The notes under the pieces: model-generated
Database searches by the model: none
What the model was told of the DNA's origin: nothing
Seen by the model: only the letters and a program-made list of their open reading frames with translations
Assembly (NCBI GenBank): GCA_023441625.1
Contig: JAEZOA010000062.1
Location: 1-26,993, forward strand
Length of the DNA stretch: 26,993 bases
DNA from: Bacillota bacterium
Lineage (GTDB): Bacteria > Bacillota > Clostridia > Acetivibrionales > DSM-1351
Direction: 5' to 3'
Part shown: positions 15,816-23,644 of the stretch, piece after piece
Layout: each line of letters starts with the position of its first letter
Position numbering within the stretch: position 1 is the stretch's first letter
Position numbers and translations under genes: made by a program

Positions 15816-16457
15816 TTGGAAAAATTATCAAGACGCGAACGAGAAAAACTTGAGCGAGAAGAAGCCATAATCTCTAAAGCAGAGGAATTGTTTTGTAAAC
15901 ATGGTTTTGAAAAAGTATCTATGGCTGATCTTGCAAAAGAGTCAGAATATACAAAAAGGACTATCTACAGATATTTTACCTGTAAAGAAGACCTGGTTTT
16001 TGCTGTGGCATTAAGAGGCTACAAACGACTTATGGAAATGATAAAAAATAAGAGCCAAAAAGGTAATACAGGACTTGAAAAGATCCGTTTGTCTTACTAT
16101 GCCTACTATGAATTTCTATGCAAATTTCCTCAAATGCTGAAACTAATAAATACCGGTGAAGTTTTAAAATCGGGTACTGCAAATTCAAACATGCCTTTTA
16201 GGCAAAAATATTTGGATTATGATAATTACCTATTCAGAGAACTGGTACAGATGTTCATTGATGGAAAAACTGATAAAAGCATTCGTTCTGATTTAGAAAT
16301 GCCCCAACTGGCTTTATCTTCTATCTTTACAGCCACGGGCTTTTTTGTAATGCTTTCTACATCTGGAAACAGCTATACTAATCATTTTGCTTTAGACAAG
16401 GAAGCCTTTGTTACATTTACAATTGAAATGTTTATTTCTTCATTGAGACAAAGTTAA
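15816..16457 (+). CDS. TetR/AcrR-family regulator (module 2)
   Basis: 213 residues from the TTG at 15816, with GAGGAG 9 nt upstream; the open frame reaches back to 15756 but that part overlaps the operators. The HTH is AEELFCKHGFEKVSMADLAK, then the turn and the recognition helix TKRTIYRYFTCKEDLV. A highly charged N-terminal arm (KLSRREREKLEREEAI) precedes the HTH. The C-terminal domain is not assignable. It is divergent from the membrane protein-EFR1 operon and shares the intergenic triple operator with it, so it probably represses both itself and that operon. Confidence 0.92.
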   Translation: MEKLSRREREKLEREEAIISKAEELFCKHGFEKVSMADLAKESEYTKRTIYRYFTCKEDLVFAVALRGYKRLMEMIKNKSQKGNTGLEKIRLSYYAYYEFLCKFPQMLKLINTGEVLKSGTANSNMPFRQKYLDYDNYLFRELVQMFIDGKTDKSIRSDLEMPQLALSSIFTATGFFVMLSTSGNSYTNHFALDKEAFVTFTIEMFISSLRQS

Positions 16458-16684
16458 AGTTGCAAAGCTCATGCAGCAAAAGCATCAATGATATTGATAC
16501 ACAATATTTTGCCGTGTCAAAATATATTTTATTGAATCTCCCAGTATCTCAGTATTAGAATATTGTCTATAGTTGGCATCAGAACGACAAGAAGCAATTA
16601 ACAAGCCAATGCTACCTATAGTATAAAAGTGTACTTCTTTTTATTAAAGGTTAGCTGTATCATATTATATTATTTATACAAGCA
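16458..16684. other. Intergenic region between module 2 and module 3
   Basis: No gene seen. An AT-rich 8-bp hairpin (ATATTTTG/CAAAATAT, 16504-16525) followed by a T-rich stretch could be a weak terminator for the preceding tetR. Confidence 0.4.
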
Positions 16685-16714
16685 TTGACAATTTAAACGA
16701 TATTATGTAATATC
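16685..16714 (+). promoter_or_regulatory. Promoter and operator of the module 3 tetR-frd operon
   Basis: TTGACA (16685-16690), 17-bp spacer, TAATAT (16708-16713): a near-consensus promoter. An inverted repeat GATATTA-TG-TAATATC (16699-16714) covers the -10 box. A repressor there would exclude RNA polymerase; the tetR that follows is the natural candidate. Confidence 0.7.
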
Positions 16715-16752
16715 AAAAGAGAATATACTATTCGCTAATGGCGGGGATTAAT

Positions 16753-17358
16753 ATGGTTCAATATAAAAAACAAAAGATAAAGGAAATAATTGATATTGCA
16801 GCTATTGAAGTATTTTCTGAAAAAGGTTATCAAAACACAAAAATTTCAGACATATCTCAAAAATCTGGGGTATCTGTTGGCAACATCTATAGATATTACA
16901 AAGGAAAGGAAGAAATTTTCTACAAGTTAATTAGTGAAGAATTTATTAGTTCACTCAAAAAAATACTCACTGACAAAATAGTTACATGGAAACATAATAA
17001 TGAAAATCCAGATCCGAAAAAACAGTCATTACTTATTGATCAGTATTTGAATTTTATAACTGATAACCGAGAAATATTGATTATTCTTCTTACTGGAAGT
17101 CAAGGAACAAAATATGAATATTTTAAAGATGATATGATAAATTATTTACTTAATACTTTTTTAGTAAATTTTGAATCACGTATTAATATGCTAAAAAATG
17201 ATAACATCAATTTGTTTAGAATAATTTATGAAAAACATATTGAATTGGTGGCAAGCCTTTTAAGCAATGTAAGAGAAAAGGAAGAAATAAGAAATATGAT
17301 TGAATTTACTAATAAATATCATGTATATGGAATTACAAGCTTTTTAGAAAATAAATAA
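16753..17358 (+). CDS. TetR/AcrR-family regulator (module 3)
   Basis: 201 residues from the ATG at 16753, chosen over the ATG at 16738 because GGGG sits 6 nt before it and nothing precedes the other. HTH: AIEVFSEKGYQNTKISDISQ and then KSGVSVGNIYRYYKGKEEIF. The ligand-binding domain is not assignable. First gene of a four-gene plus-strand operon with 17 bp to the next gene and no terminator; the inverted repeat over its promoter suggests autoregulation of the whole operon, so the fumarate-reductase-like enzyme should be induced when the TetR ligand is present. Confidence 0.92.
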   Translation: MVQYKKQKIKEIIDIAAIEVFSEKGYQNTKISDISQKSGVSVGNIYRYYKGKEEIFYKLISEEFISSLKKILTDKIVTWKHNNENPDPKKQSLLIDQYLNFITDNREILIILLTGSQGTKYEYFKDDMINYLLNTFLVNFESRINMLKNDNINLFRIIYEKHIELVASLLSNVREKEEIRNMIEFTNKYHVYGITSFLENK

Positions 17359-17376
17359 AATTAGGAGGAAATTCTT

Positions 17377-17919
17377 GTGAGAAGAATCAATGCACTTGTT
17401 ACCGCTGCAATCATAATTGTTTTTATCACGCATGGGATCTTAGGTAGCTTTATGATGACTGGAATAATTGAAAAGGCTAGTGGTATTCTTCCTTGGCTTG
17501 GATGCTTTTTAATTATTATACATACCGTCATTGGGTTTATTATTATGGGAAGAACTATTAAGAGTGGTTGTACATCAAAGAAATGGTATTTAAAACAGAA
17601 TAAAGAATTTTGGATTAGAAGGATAAGTGGGTTAATTATATTTATTATTATGTTTATGCATTTTTCATCTTTTAGACAACCGGATAATAATAATATATTT
17701 CAGTTGACTAAATTTTCATCAGATAATATGACAGTGCATCTTATTTTCTTTACTTCTATTTTCATTCACTTATTTTCGAATATACGTCCAATGCTAGTAT
17801 CTATGGGCATCGCTATCAATAGTAAAATTAATAAAGTTCTGATATTCATATCTTTAGTTCTATTAGTACTATTTTGTGGAGCAGTTATTTTTTATTACAT
17901 AAGGTGGAATATATTATGA
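17377..17919 (+). CDS. Five-helix His-rich membrane protein, probable cytochrome b-type anchor of the FrdAB complex
   Basis: 180 residues, GTG start with AGGAGG 8 nt upstream. Five hydrophobic helices at about 5-27, 37-58, 80-97, 117-140 and 153-176. Histidines lie within or at the ends of helices: H19, H49, H95, H121 and H131, a pattern suited to one or two b hemes. I do not recognise a named family by sequence, but its place directly before frdA (4-bp overlap) and frdB, and its topology like the five-helix diheme anchors of fumarate reductases, support a quinol-oxidising anchor. It is shorter than the Wolinella-type FrdC, so loops must be small. Heme number and quinone site cannot be read from sequence. 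Confidence 0.65.
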   Translation: MRRINALVTAAIIIVFITHGILGSFMMTGIIEKASGILPWLGCFLIIIHTVIGFIIMGRTIKSGCTSKKWYLKQNKEFWIRRISGLIIFIIMFMHFSSFRQPDNNNIFQLTKFSSDNMTVHLIFFTSIFIHLFSNIRPMLVSMGIAINSKINKVLIFISLVLLVLFCGAVIFYYIRWNIL

Positions 17920-19592
17920 AGAATACGATTATAGTTGTTGGAGCGGGAACGGCAGGTCTGAGTGCTGCTATAACAGCCGCCGAATTAGGACATACGGTTA
18001 TGTTAGTATCTTCAATGGCTTCTGAACGTGCACAGTCTGTCATGGCTATGGGTGGAATAAATGCTGCACTGAACACAAAAGGAGAAGATGATAGCATCGA
18101 AGAGCATTATAAAGATACAATAAAGGCTAGTGAATACCTAGCAAGTCCAAATGCAGTTAGTGGTTTGGTTCAGGAGGCTCCCAGTATTGTAAAACACTTA
18201 TGTGATTTAGGAGTTTTATTTAATCGGTCTGAAATGGGACAGATTGATTTGAGGAATTTCGGGGGACAAAAGAAAAAGCGTACAGTTTTTGCGTCAAGTG
18301 GAACAGGAAAGCAAATTATCACTGGTTTGGTGCAGAAGGCACGTAAATATGAAAGTAAAGGACTTATAAAAAGATACATGAACCATTCTTTTGTTACTTA
18401 TATCGGAGGAGATTCAAATGACTGTATCGGCTGCATTCTTCTAGAGAATACTACTGGAGAATTAGTTGCAATTAACGGATGCTCTGTAATATTAGCTACT
18501 GGAGGAATGAATGGAATTTTTGGGAGTACAACTGGATCGGTACTAAACACTGGAGCAGTTACAGCCGAAGTACTTAGTCGAGGTATTTCGTTGGCAAATT
18601 CTGAATTTATACAGTATCACCCCACCACAGTCGAACTTTCAAATAAGCGAATGCTGATTAGTGAATCGGCACGAGGAGAAGGCGGAAGATTATTTACCTA
18701 TCAGAACGGTAAACCATGGTACTTCATGGAAGAACTTTATCCTGAAATGGGTGCCCTAATGCCAAGAGACGTAGTATCAAAGGAAATATACAAAATATGC
18801 AATGATTTAGGTATATTAATAGATGGTGAAAAAAAGGTGTATCTAGATCTAACCCATATATCAAAAGATATTTTTGAACTAAAATTAACAGATGTTGTAG
18901 ATGAATGCAAAACATATTTAAATATTGATCCTCAAAAGGAGTATATTCCTGTATATCCAGGAATTCATTACTTCATGGGAGGAATCTATGTAAATGAATC
19001 TCACCAGACAACCTTGAACAATTTATATGCTGTTGGAGAGTGCTGCTGTCAATATCATGGAGCAAATAGATTGGGTGGTAACTCACTGTTGGGAGCAATA
19101 TATGGAGGCATGATTGCTGCAAAGACTGCTGTTAATACTGAAAGTTCTATCTACAGCACTGAGATGGTTAAGAAACTTGATGAGTCTGAAATATCAAAAG
19201 TGAAGGAAGAAATGAAATCCATATCAGCAAATAAAAACAGCTTTGCCCTCCCTCATATTAAATCTGAGCTAAACCAAATTATGAACAATAGCCTTGGAAT
19301 CGTTAGAGAACAAGAGAACATGGAAAAAGGACTTACTGCACTTGAGGAGTTACTGCATGAAAAAATTGAGGGAAACTATGATAAAACAAGTAGTAAATAT
19401 GATAATTATATGATGGAGAAAATACTTATCCTTGGGAAAACAATTTTAACATGTGCGCTTAGTCGTAAAGAAAGCAGAGGCGCGCATATTCGAAAGGACT
19501 TCCCCAACAGAAATGATGAATTATATCAAAAAACTACTGTTGCTGACTATGTTGACGGTAAAATTGTGTTAAGCTACAAGGATATTTTTTAA
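17916..19592 (+). CDS. Fumarate reductase/succinate dehydrogenase-like flavoprotein subunit
   Basis: 558 residues from the ATG at 17916, which overlaps the preceding stop (ATGA) and has AAGGTGG upstream. FAD-binding VVGAGTAGLSAA at the N-terminus. Residues matching the fumarate-reducing active site of E. coli FrdA are present: H235 in YHPTTVE, E250 and R253 in ISESARGEGG, R284 in MPRDVV, H351 in PGIHYFMGGI and R385 in ANRLGGNS. At the position of the His that binds FAD covalently in Frd/Sdh (RSHT in E. coli) this protein has Gln40 (ERAQSVMAMGG), so FAD is predicted to be non-covalent. The following iron-sulfur subunit and preceding anchor make L-aspartate oxidase unlikely. Substrate may be fumarate or another activated alkene. 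Confidence 0.85.
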   Translation: MKNTIIVVGAGTAGLSAAITAAELGHTVMLVSSMASERAQSVMAMGGINAALNTKGEDDSIEEHYKDTIKASEYLASPNAVSGLVQEAPSIVKHLCDLGVLFNRSEMGQIDLRNFGGQKKKRTVFASSGTGKQIITGLVQKARKYESKGLIKRYMNHSFVTYIGGDSNDCIGCILLENTTGELVAINGCSVILATGGMNGIFGSTTGSVLNTGAVTAEVLSRGISLANSEFIQYHPTTVELSNKRMLISESARGEGGRLFTYQNGKPWYFMEELYPEMGALMPRDVVSKEIYKICNDLGILIDGEKKVYLDLTHISKDIFELKLTDVVDECKTYLNIDPQKEYIPVYPGIHYFMGGIYVNESHQTTLNNLYAVGECCCQYHGANRLGGNSLLGAIYGGMIAAKTAVNTESSIYSTEMVKKLDESEISKVKEEMKSISANKNSFALPHIKSELNQIMNNSLGIVREQENMEKGLTALEELLHEKIEGNYDKTSSKYDNYMMEKILILGKTILTCALSRKESRGAHIRKDFPNRNDELYQKTTVADYVDGKIVLSYKDIF

Positions 19593-19606
19593 ACGAGAGG
19601 TGTATA

Positions 19607-20320
19607 ATGAACATGAACATAAGTGTAAAAATAAAGAGGCAGAAATCTTGTAAAGAAAAACCATACTATGAAACCTTTGAATACCTTGGTGACTTGAATA
19701 TAACTGTAGCAAGTCTACTTGATGAGCTAAATTCTCGCGAAGTACTTTATAATACAACTAGAGAAGTTTCTGAGAGAATTACTTGGGAATGTAGTTGCCA
19801 GCAAAAAATGTGTGGAGCCTGTGCTATAGTTATTTGTGGCGTTCCATCCCTTGCTTGCAGTACATATTTATCAGATATTATTATAAATGGGAATAATGTA
19901 TTACTTGAACCTCTAAGCAAATTCCCTGTAATTAAAGATTTGAAGGTAGATAGAAGCATTTTATTTGAATACATGAAAACCATGTCATTATGGTTAGAAA
20001 ATGAAGCAATCGTAGAACAAGGAAAGTATCGAGAACAATATCAAGCATCTAGGTGCTTAATGTGTGGATGTTGTTTAGAGGTGTGCCCAAACTTTGTTCT
20101 AGGAGATAATTTTTATGGAGCAATTTCTTTTGTAGCGGCATCTAAATTAATTAATCAAAGTCAGTACGGTGAACACAGAAAAGAAATAAAGAAAAAGTAC
20201 AAAAAGTATGTCTATGAAGGCTGTGGAAAATCATTGGCATGCAACAAAATCTGTCCAGTAGGAATTCCATTGGAAGAATTATTGGTTAAAACGAATGCAG
20301 CAGCAGTTTGGAGAAAATGA
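19607..20320 (+). CDS. Fumarate reductase/succinate dehydrogenase-like iron-sulfur subunit
   Basis: 237 residues, the usual FrdB size. N-terminal [2Fe-2S] ligands C64, C69, C72 and C84 with the same 5-3-12 spacing as E. coli FrdB. C-terminal domain has CLMCGCCLEVCP (C150, C153, C156, C160) and a second Cys group C206, C212, C216 followed by Pro. The second group has no extra Cys at the fourth position, so one [4Fe-4S] and one [3Fe-4S] cluster are predicted, the arrangement of quinol-linked fumarate reductases. It passes electrons from the membrane anchor to the flavoprotein. ATG start with GAGAGG upstream, 14 bp after frdA. Last gene of the operon; no clear terminator hairpin seen after it. 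Confidence 0.9.
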   Translation: MNMNISVKIKRQKSCKEKPYYETFEYLGDLNITVASLLDELNSREVLYNTTREVSERITWECSCQQKMCGACAIVICGVPSLACSTYLSDIIINGNNVLLEPLSKFPVIKDLKVDRSILFEYMKTMSLWLENEAIVEQGKYREQYQASRCLMCGCCLEVCPNFVLGDNFYGAISFVAASKLINQSQYGEHRKEIKKKYKKYVYEGCGKSLACNKICPVGIPLEELLVKTNAAAVWRK

Positions 20321-20666
20321 TTAATAGTATATAATATATTAAGATTATTCTTCAATACAGTTGTATTTGGAATGTCCTGAATTTTGTGTTTAGCTAATTT
20401 TTATAGGTTAACAAAACATACTTGTATGCCATAAAAACCTTTTCTAAAAGCTCTTTGAAATTTTATGTCATCGTATTTTTCATGCATTTCAATCATAAAA
20501 TTAGTTATCATCTTTCAACCTCCTATATCAACTCTGATTCGTACCATATAACAAGAATGAAATATGAATTTCCTGCAGTTACCTATTATAAAACATATGG
20601 GTGGCAACATATAAATTGAACGAAGTAAGAAGATTTAACATTTATTCTAACATTTTCTGTATATTT
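20321..20666. other. Convergent intergenic region after the frd operon
   Basis: 346 bp. Holds only the small minus-strand frame at 20401-20511, annotated separately, and AT-rich sequence. No convincing terminator found. Confidence 0.5.
20401..20511 (-). CDS. Possible 36-residue small protein or gene fragment
   Basis: ATG at 20511 preceded by AGGAGG with 7 nt spacing, the best type of ribosome binding site in this window; 36 codons, stop at 20401-20403. The product begins MITNFMIEMHEKYDDIKF and has no family I know. It could be a genuine small gene or the truncated front of a lost one, in keeping with the decayed genes nearby. Confidence 0.35.
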   Translation of the reverse strand: MITNFMIEMHEKYDDIKFQRAFRKGFYGIQVCFVNL

Positions 20667-21146
20667 CTATTCGGTATAGTAATCTGCTACATATACGCAT
20701 ACAGCTTCAAAGAATAGGTATTTCATTTGATCAAGTTGAATTTCTTCTGGCATATCTTTAAAATCTTTATTATGTATCATCTCATACTCAAATATTGAAG
20801 GTCTCCAGAGACCTATCCCTAAAGAAGGAAAACGATATGTATATCCCAATTCCAAATCGGTTTCGTCGTATTTGCCATATTCAGCAATATACTTTACAAG
20901 CAATTTTGCTTCAGTTCTAAAAATATCTACACCATTAAACAAAACGAAATAATTGTCCAATACCGAATTTGGTATTTCAATAAAAACTAATTTGTTGTTC
21001 CGATATTCTATATGATAATTTTCTATCCATTCAATAGTTGCACTGATATCTCCTTGTTTTCCTAAAACTCTATAAACATCTTCTCTTTCCATACCAAGTT
21101 TTATTTTACCAATTCCTATATTTTGTTCTATTTCTAATATTTCCAT
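20667..21146 (-). CDS. Hypothetical protein, possible immunity-type protein
   Basis: 159 residues, ATG start with AAGGAGG 8 nt upstream. No signal peptide or membrane helix; acidic, soluble, rich in aromatic residues. It opens with IGIGKIKLGMEREDVYRVLG, a short strand-helix motif seen at the start of several small cytosolic proteins, and has the aromatic segment YRFPSLGIGLWRP near residue 103. I cannot name a family. Neighbouring SUKH remnant and Tdi1-type genes suggest it belongs to the same accessory patch of immunity-like genes, which is inference from context only. Confidence 0.6.
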   Translation of the reverse strand: MEILEIEQNIGIGKIKLGMEREDVYRVLGKQGDISATIEWIENYHIEYRNNKLVFIEIPNSVLDNYFVLFNGVDIFRTEAKLLVKYIAEYGKYDETDLELGYTYRFPSLGIGLWRPSIFEYEMIHNKDFKDMPEEIQLDQMKYLFFEAVCVYVADYYTE

Positions 21147-21354
21147 TGAACATTCCTCCTTATAGCTATTTCCTTCGTAGTATAAAACAAGTATGCATTC
21201 ATGATATCAATTTTTTACCATATATTCAAATATAAATATTTCAAATCTACAACTAAGCAGAGAGGTTATCTCATGTAGCTCTACAAATTATGGAGACTTA
21301 TCATCTGCGCTAATAGATTATACTCACAACCTGCCATTTTTTTGCTCAACAGTA
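21147..21354. other. Short intergenic stretch
   Basis: 208 bp between the hypothetical gene and the SUKH remnant. AT-rich; nothing recognised. Confidence 0.4.
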
Positions 21355-21667
21355 CTATTCTTTTGAGTTTAAATATTCTATAAAATCAACAAAAGTATTA
21401 CCGCATAATTGCACTTCATCTAAACCCATACCAATAAACGGTACTTGAACAAAGGGAAGGTTTTCACTCGGCAATATATTCAACTTTCCATAATGCTAAA
21501 TACGACTCCCTAATAGTACCTTCCCTCCATTTGAGAAAAACATAAAATCTATATATTCATTTGAGAAAATTAATGTTAACTCTCTTATTTAAATCTTTTA
21601 TTTCTTGCTTAGTAGTCGGCTCGTTAAACTCAAATTCAGATAAAAACATCTCAAGTTTGTTGTTCAT
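21355..21667 (-). pseudogene. SMI1/KNR4 (SUKH)-family immunity protein, frameshifted and internally deleted
   Basis: The front is intact: GAGGAGG, an ATG at 21667 and a frame reading MNNKLEMFLSEFEFNEPTT..KQEIKDLNKRV, which stops at a TGA after 36 codons. Downstream, the same strand reads in another frame REGTIRESYLALWKVEYIAE, typical of the SUKH core (GGEGTIGESYLALW), and after another shift NLPFVQVPFIGMGLDEVQ..LCGNTFVDFIEYLNSKE to a TAG at 21355-21357, a typical SUKH C-terminus. The middle of the domain (about 40 residues) is missing. Several independent lesions mean it is not a sequencing slip. SUKH proteins usually neutralise contact-dependent or polymorphic toxins; no toxin is visible in the window. 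Confidence 0.78.
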
Positions 21668-21679
21668 GTTATTCCTCCT

Positions 21680-22060
21680 CTAATTTCTTCTTACCTCACC
21701 TTTAATAAATTCTCCTTTATAAAGATGCTGACAAGGTTTACATACTATTTCATAGCTATACTTATTCAAATTTTTTGCAACAAAGGTTACAAGTGGAGAA
21801 TTATCTTCAGGGCAACATAGCCTATTTTTAATTGTCACAGGTAGCTTGTCGCTTAATATTGCTCCCTGTGTATCTACAAATGCTATATCGGCACTGCCGG
21901 TTTCACCGCACTTGCAGGTAAATTCAAATTTGAAACTATCATATGTAACATAGCAAAGGTAGGCAATTGTTTTATTGCAGCTTGTACAGTACATCCAACC
22001 TCCATATTCATTTGCTAGCCTTGTATTTTGTAAATGCTTATCTATTGGTGTTCGTGACAT
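21680..22060 (-). CDS. Small zinc-ribbon-like protein of unknown function
   Basis: 126 residues, ATG start with GGAGG 4-5 nt upstream. Cysteine pairs CTSC (25-28), CKC (48-50) and CKPC (107-110), plus CC at 82-83, look like two treble-clef or zinc-ribbon knuckles. No other domain recognised. It lies 53 bp downstream of the ECF sigma factor gene on the same strand and 12 bp upstream of the SUKH remnant, so it is probably in the sigma factor transcript. Whether it acts as a partner of the sigma factor is unknown; it has no membrane helix and so is not a standard anti-sigma factor. Confidence 0.65.
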   Translation of the reverse strand: MSRTPIDKHLQNTRLANEYGGWMYCTSCNKTIAYLCYVTYDSFKFEFTCKCGETGSADIAFVDTQGAILSDKLPVTIKNRLCCPEDNSPLVTFVAKNLNKYSYEIVCKPCQHLYKGEFIKGEVRRN

Positions 22061-22113
22061 ATAACCTCCATATGAATCTTATTTTAGCTAAAACAAAAAA
22101 GAAGCTATATTGC

Positions 22114-22959
22114 TTAAACCTCTGTTTTCACCATTTGAATTTCCTTTGAGGCTATAAGCTCGTTAACAAAATTCTTAACAATCTCAGGAGAACGATACTT
22201 TGGAAGTTGAGCAAATACAAAGGATAAATCGTCTAAATTTTCCATAGCTTTCGTATAATCCTGCAGTACACTTTCATCAAGTATACTCAGATTTAAGTAC
22301 TCTAAATTTGCTGGATTTAGTCGGTGACTAGAAATCGCATATCCTAACCTCTTTTTACAGGAACAATTTTTTGAGGAACCAAGTTCACAATATGTTCCTA
22401 AAAAGTCTGCCATTTTACTACGAAGACGTGATAGCCTTTTCCGATAAGCTTCAGGGGTCATTTCTAATATATCACTACAAATTTTACTATCTACTCTAAA
22501 CATTGTACCCATGATATAAATGATTCGGTCCTGAGGTTCGAAGCATTGCAACATTACATTAGTACAAGACATTTTAAGCTCTTCAGACAATAACGCTTCA
22601 TCTACACCTTGCAGCTGCGTATATGTATTTTCTATAAAGCCATTTTTTATATCTTCACCATAAAACTCAAAGCTAAGAGGAGGTAGCTTAGTAAAAAATC
22701 CTTTTTTGTAATTAAGCAAATGATTAGTTGCTATGCGATAGACCCAAGTCGAAAACGCACTTTCCTTTTTAAAAGTTGAAAGTTTTGTAATGATTCGGAT
22801 TATAATTTCTTGTGTTGCATCCTCCGCATCATGTGTATTACCAAGCATCCTAAGTGAAAGGTTATAAACCATATCTTGAACGCCTAATAGTAAGGCCTCC
22901 AGAGACTTTTTGTCACCGTTTACAGCAAGGTCAAGAAGTTCAAAATTATAATTTTGCAT
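22114..22959 (-). CDS. ECF-type sigma factor with C-terminal extension
   Basis: 281 residues, longer than the roughly 160-200 of a plain ECF sigma factor. Sigma region 2 at about 20-90 (DMVYNLSLRMLGNTHDAEDA, then STWVYRIATNHLLNYKK), region 4 at about 125-190 (DILEMTPEAYRKRLSRLRSK). The remaining ~85 residues begin with a Cys cluster (CSCKK) and a segment HRLNPANLEYL and form an extra domain, possibly regulatory. ATG at 22959 with AAAGGGTG upstream. No membrane-bound anti-sigma gene is adjacent. An ECF-like promoter precedes the gene, suggesting autoregulation. Confidence 0.88.
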   Translation of the reverse strand: MQNYNFELLDLAVNGDKKSLEALLLGVQDMVYNLSLRMLGNTHDAEDATQEIIIRIITKLSTFKKESAFSTWVYRIATNHLLNYKKGFFTKLPPLSFEFYGEDIKNGFIENTYTQLQGVDEALLSEELKMSCTNVMLQCFEPQDRIIYIMGTMFRVDSKICSDILEMTPEAYRKRLSRLRSKMADFLGTYCELGSSKNCSCKKRLGYAISSHRLNPANLEYLNLSILDESVLQDYTKAMENLDDLSFVFAQLPKYRSPEIVKNFVNELIASKEIQMVKTEV

Positions 22960-22994
22960 AAATTAACACCCTTTCTGTTTTTGTCTTTACTTTA

Positions 22995-23023
22995 ATTAGA
23001 CACAGAAAAATAAAAGTTGTGAC
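22995..23023 (-). promoter_or_regulatory. ECF-type promoter of the sigma factor gene
   Basis: On the minus strand GTCACAAC (23016-23023) and GTGTCTAAT (22995-23003) have the look and spacing of ECF -35 (CACAA/AAC) and -10 (GTC) elements, 36 bp before the sigma factor start. Fits positive autoregulation, the usual arrangement for ECF genes. Confidence 0.55.
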
Positions 23024-23047
23024 AATTATACTTTTTTGCTTGATCTA

Positions 23048-23596
23048 TTATTCAATTTGTCCCATAAACTCTTTAATTAAATAAATGTGTTCAACAAGTT
23101 TAACCTTTTTTAAATTTTCAACCTTTTCTGAGCCGCCTAGCCCAAGAATAGGCTCATACCCAAAACATTCATCATAATTAGGTACCCCAAGCTTTTTAAC
23201 TGCCTCTCGGTAAGGTAACCAATCTAAGTTATCTTCAAGAAAAGATTCATCTTCCAAATCAGAGAAAAAATACTTAAAACCTGATGAAATTCCTTTCATT
23301 TTTCCTCTTCTAAAATTTAATTGGATTAAATACTTATTATCTTCCCATACAATAATATCTCCCATTGATGTTGTAAACAAAACAATAGCATCCTTACTTC
23401 TAACATATACCTCCTCTAAAATACACTGATACTCATCTGGATTAACAATTTTCAAGTATCCCTCTAAAATACTTCCAAAACCATATTGTTTCCATACTTC
23501 CACCAACTTTTCAGGTACTCTCCCCACATAGGCATTAATAACATATTCGGTACTTTTTTTTTGCAAATTAAAACTATCAAATATCTTATTTAACAA
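23048..23596 (-). CDS. GAD-like domain / Tdi1 C-terminal (DUF1851) immunity-type protein
   Basis: 182 residues. The N-terminal half (about 15-105) has the GAD-like pattern, with VPEKLVEVWKQYGFGSILEG near residue 28 and MGDIIVWE at about 98. The C-terminal half resembles the T6SS immunity protein Tdi1 C-terminal domain: NYDECFGYEPILGLGGSEKV at about 139, followed by KLVEHIYLI. Proteins of this type protect against ADP-ribosyl-cyclase-like or related secreted toxins in other bacteria. TTG start at 23596 with GAGGTG 7 nt upstream. Full length. No toxin partner or secretion gene is seen in the window, so it looks like an orphan immunity gene. Confidence 0.75.
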   Translation of the reverse strand: MLNKIFDSFNLQKKSTEYVINAYVGRVPEKLVEVWKQYGFGSILEGYLKIVNPDEYQCILEEVYVRSKDAIVLFTTSMGDIIVWEDNKYLIQLNFRRGKMKGISSGFKYFFSDLEDESFLEDNLDWLPYREAVKKLGVPNYDECFGYEPILGLGGSEKVENLKKVKLVEHIYLIKEFMGQIE

Positions 23597-23623
23597 TAAC
23601 TATCACCTCATTTTAATATATTA

Positions 23624-23644
23624 ATTTAACATTTAACATTTAAC
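23624..23644. repeat. 7-bp tandem repeat, three copies
   Basis: ATTTAAC three times in a row, between the Tdi1-like gene start and the GC-richer island. Confidence 0.85.

Noticed and set aside
17916..19592. L-aspartate oxidase (NadB), which also lacks the covalent His
   Set aside because: It is followed by a full FrdB-type iron-sulfur subunit and preceded by a membrane anchor, and no nadA/nadC genes are present.
20422..20619. 65-codon plus-strand frame after frdB
   Set aside because: No ribosome binding site; it is antisense to the small minus-strand frame that has AGGAGG, and its composition is not coding-like.
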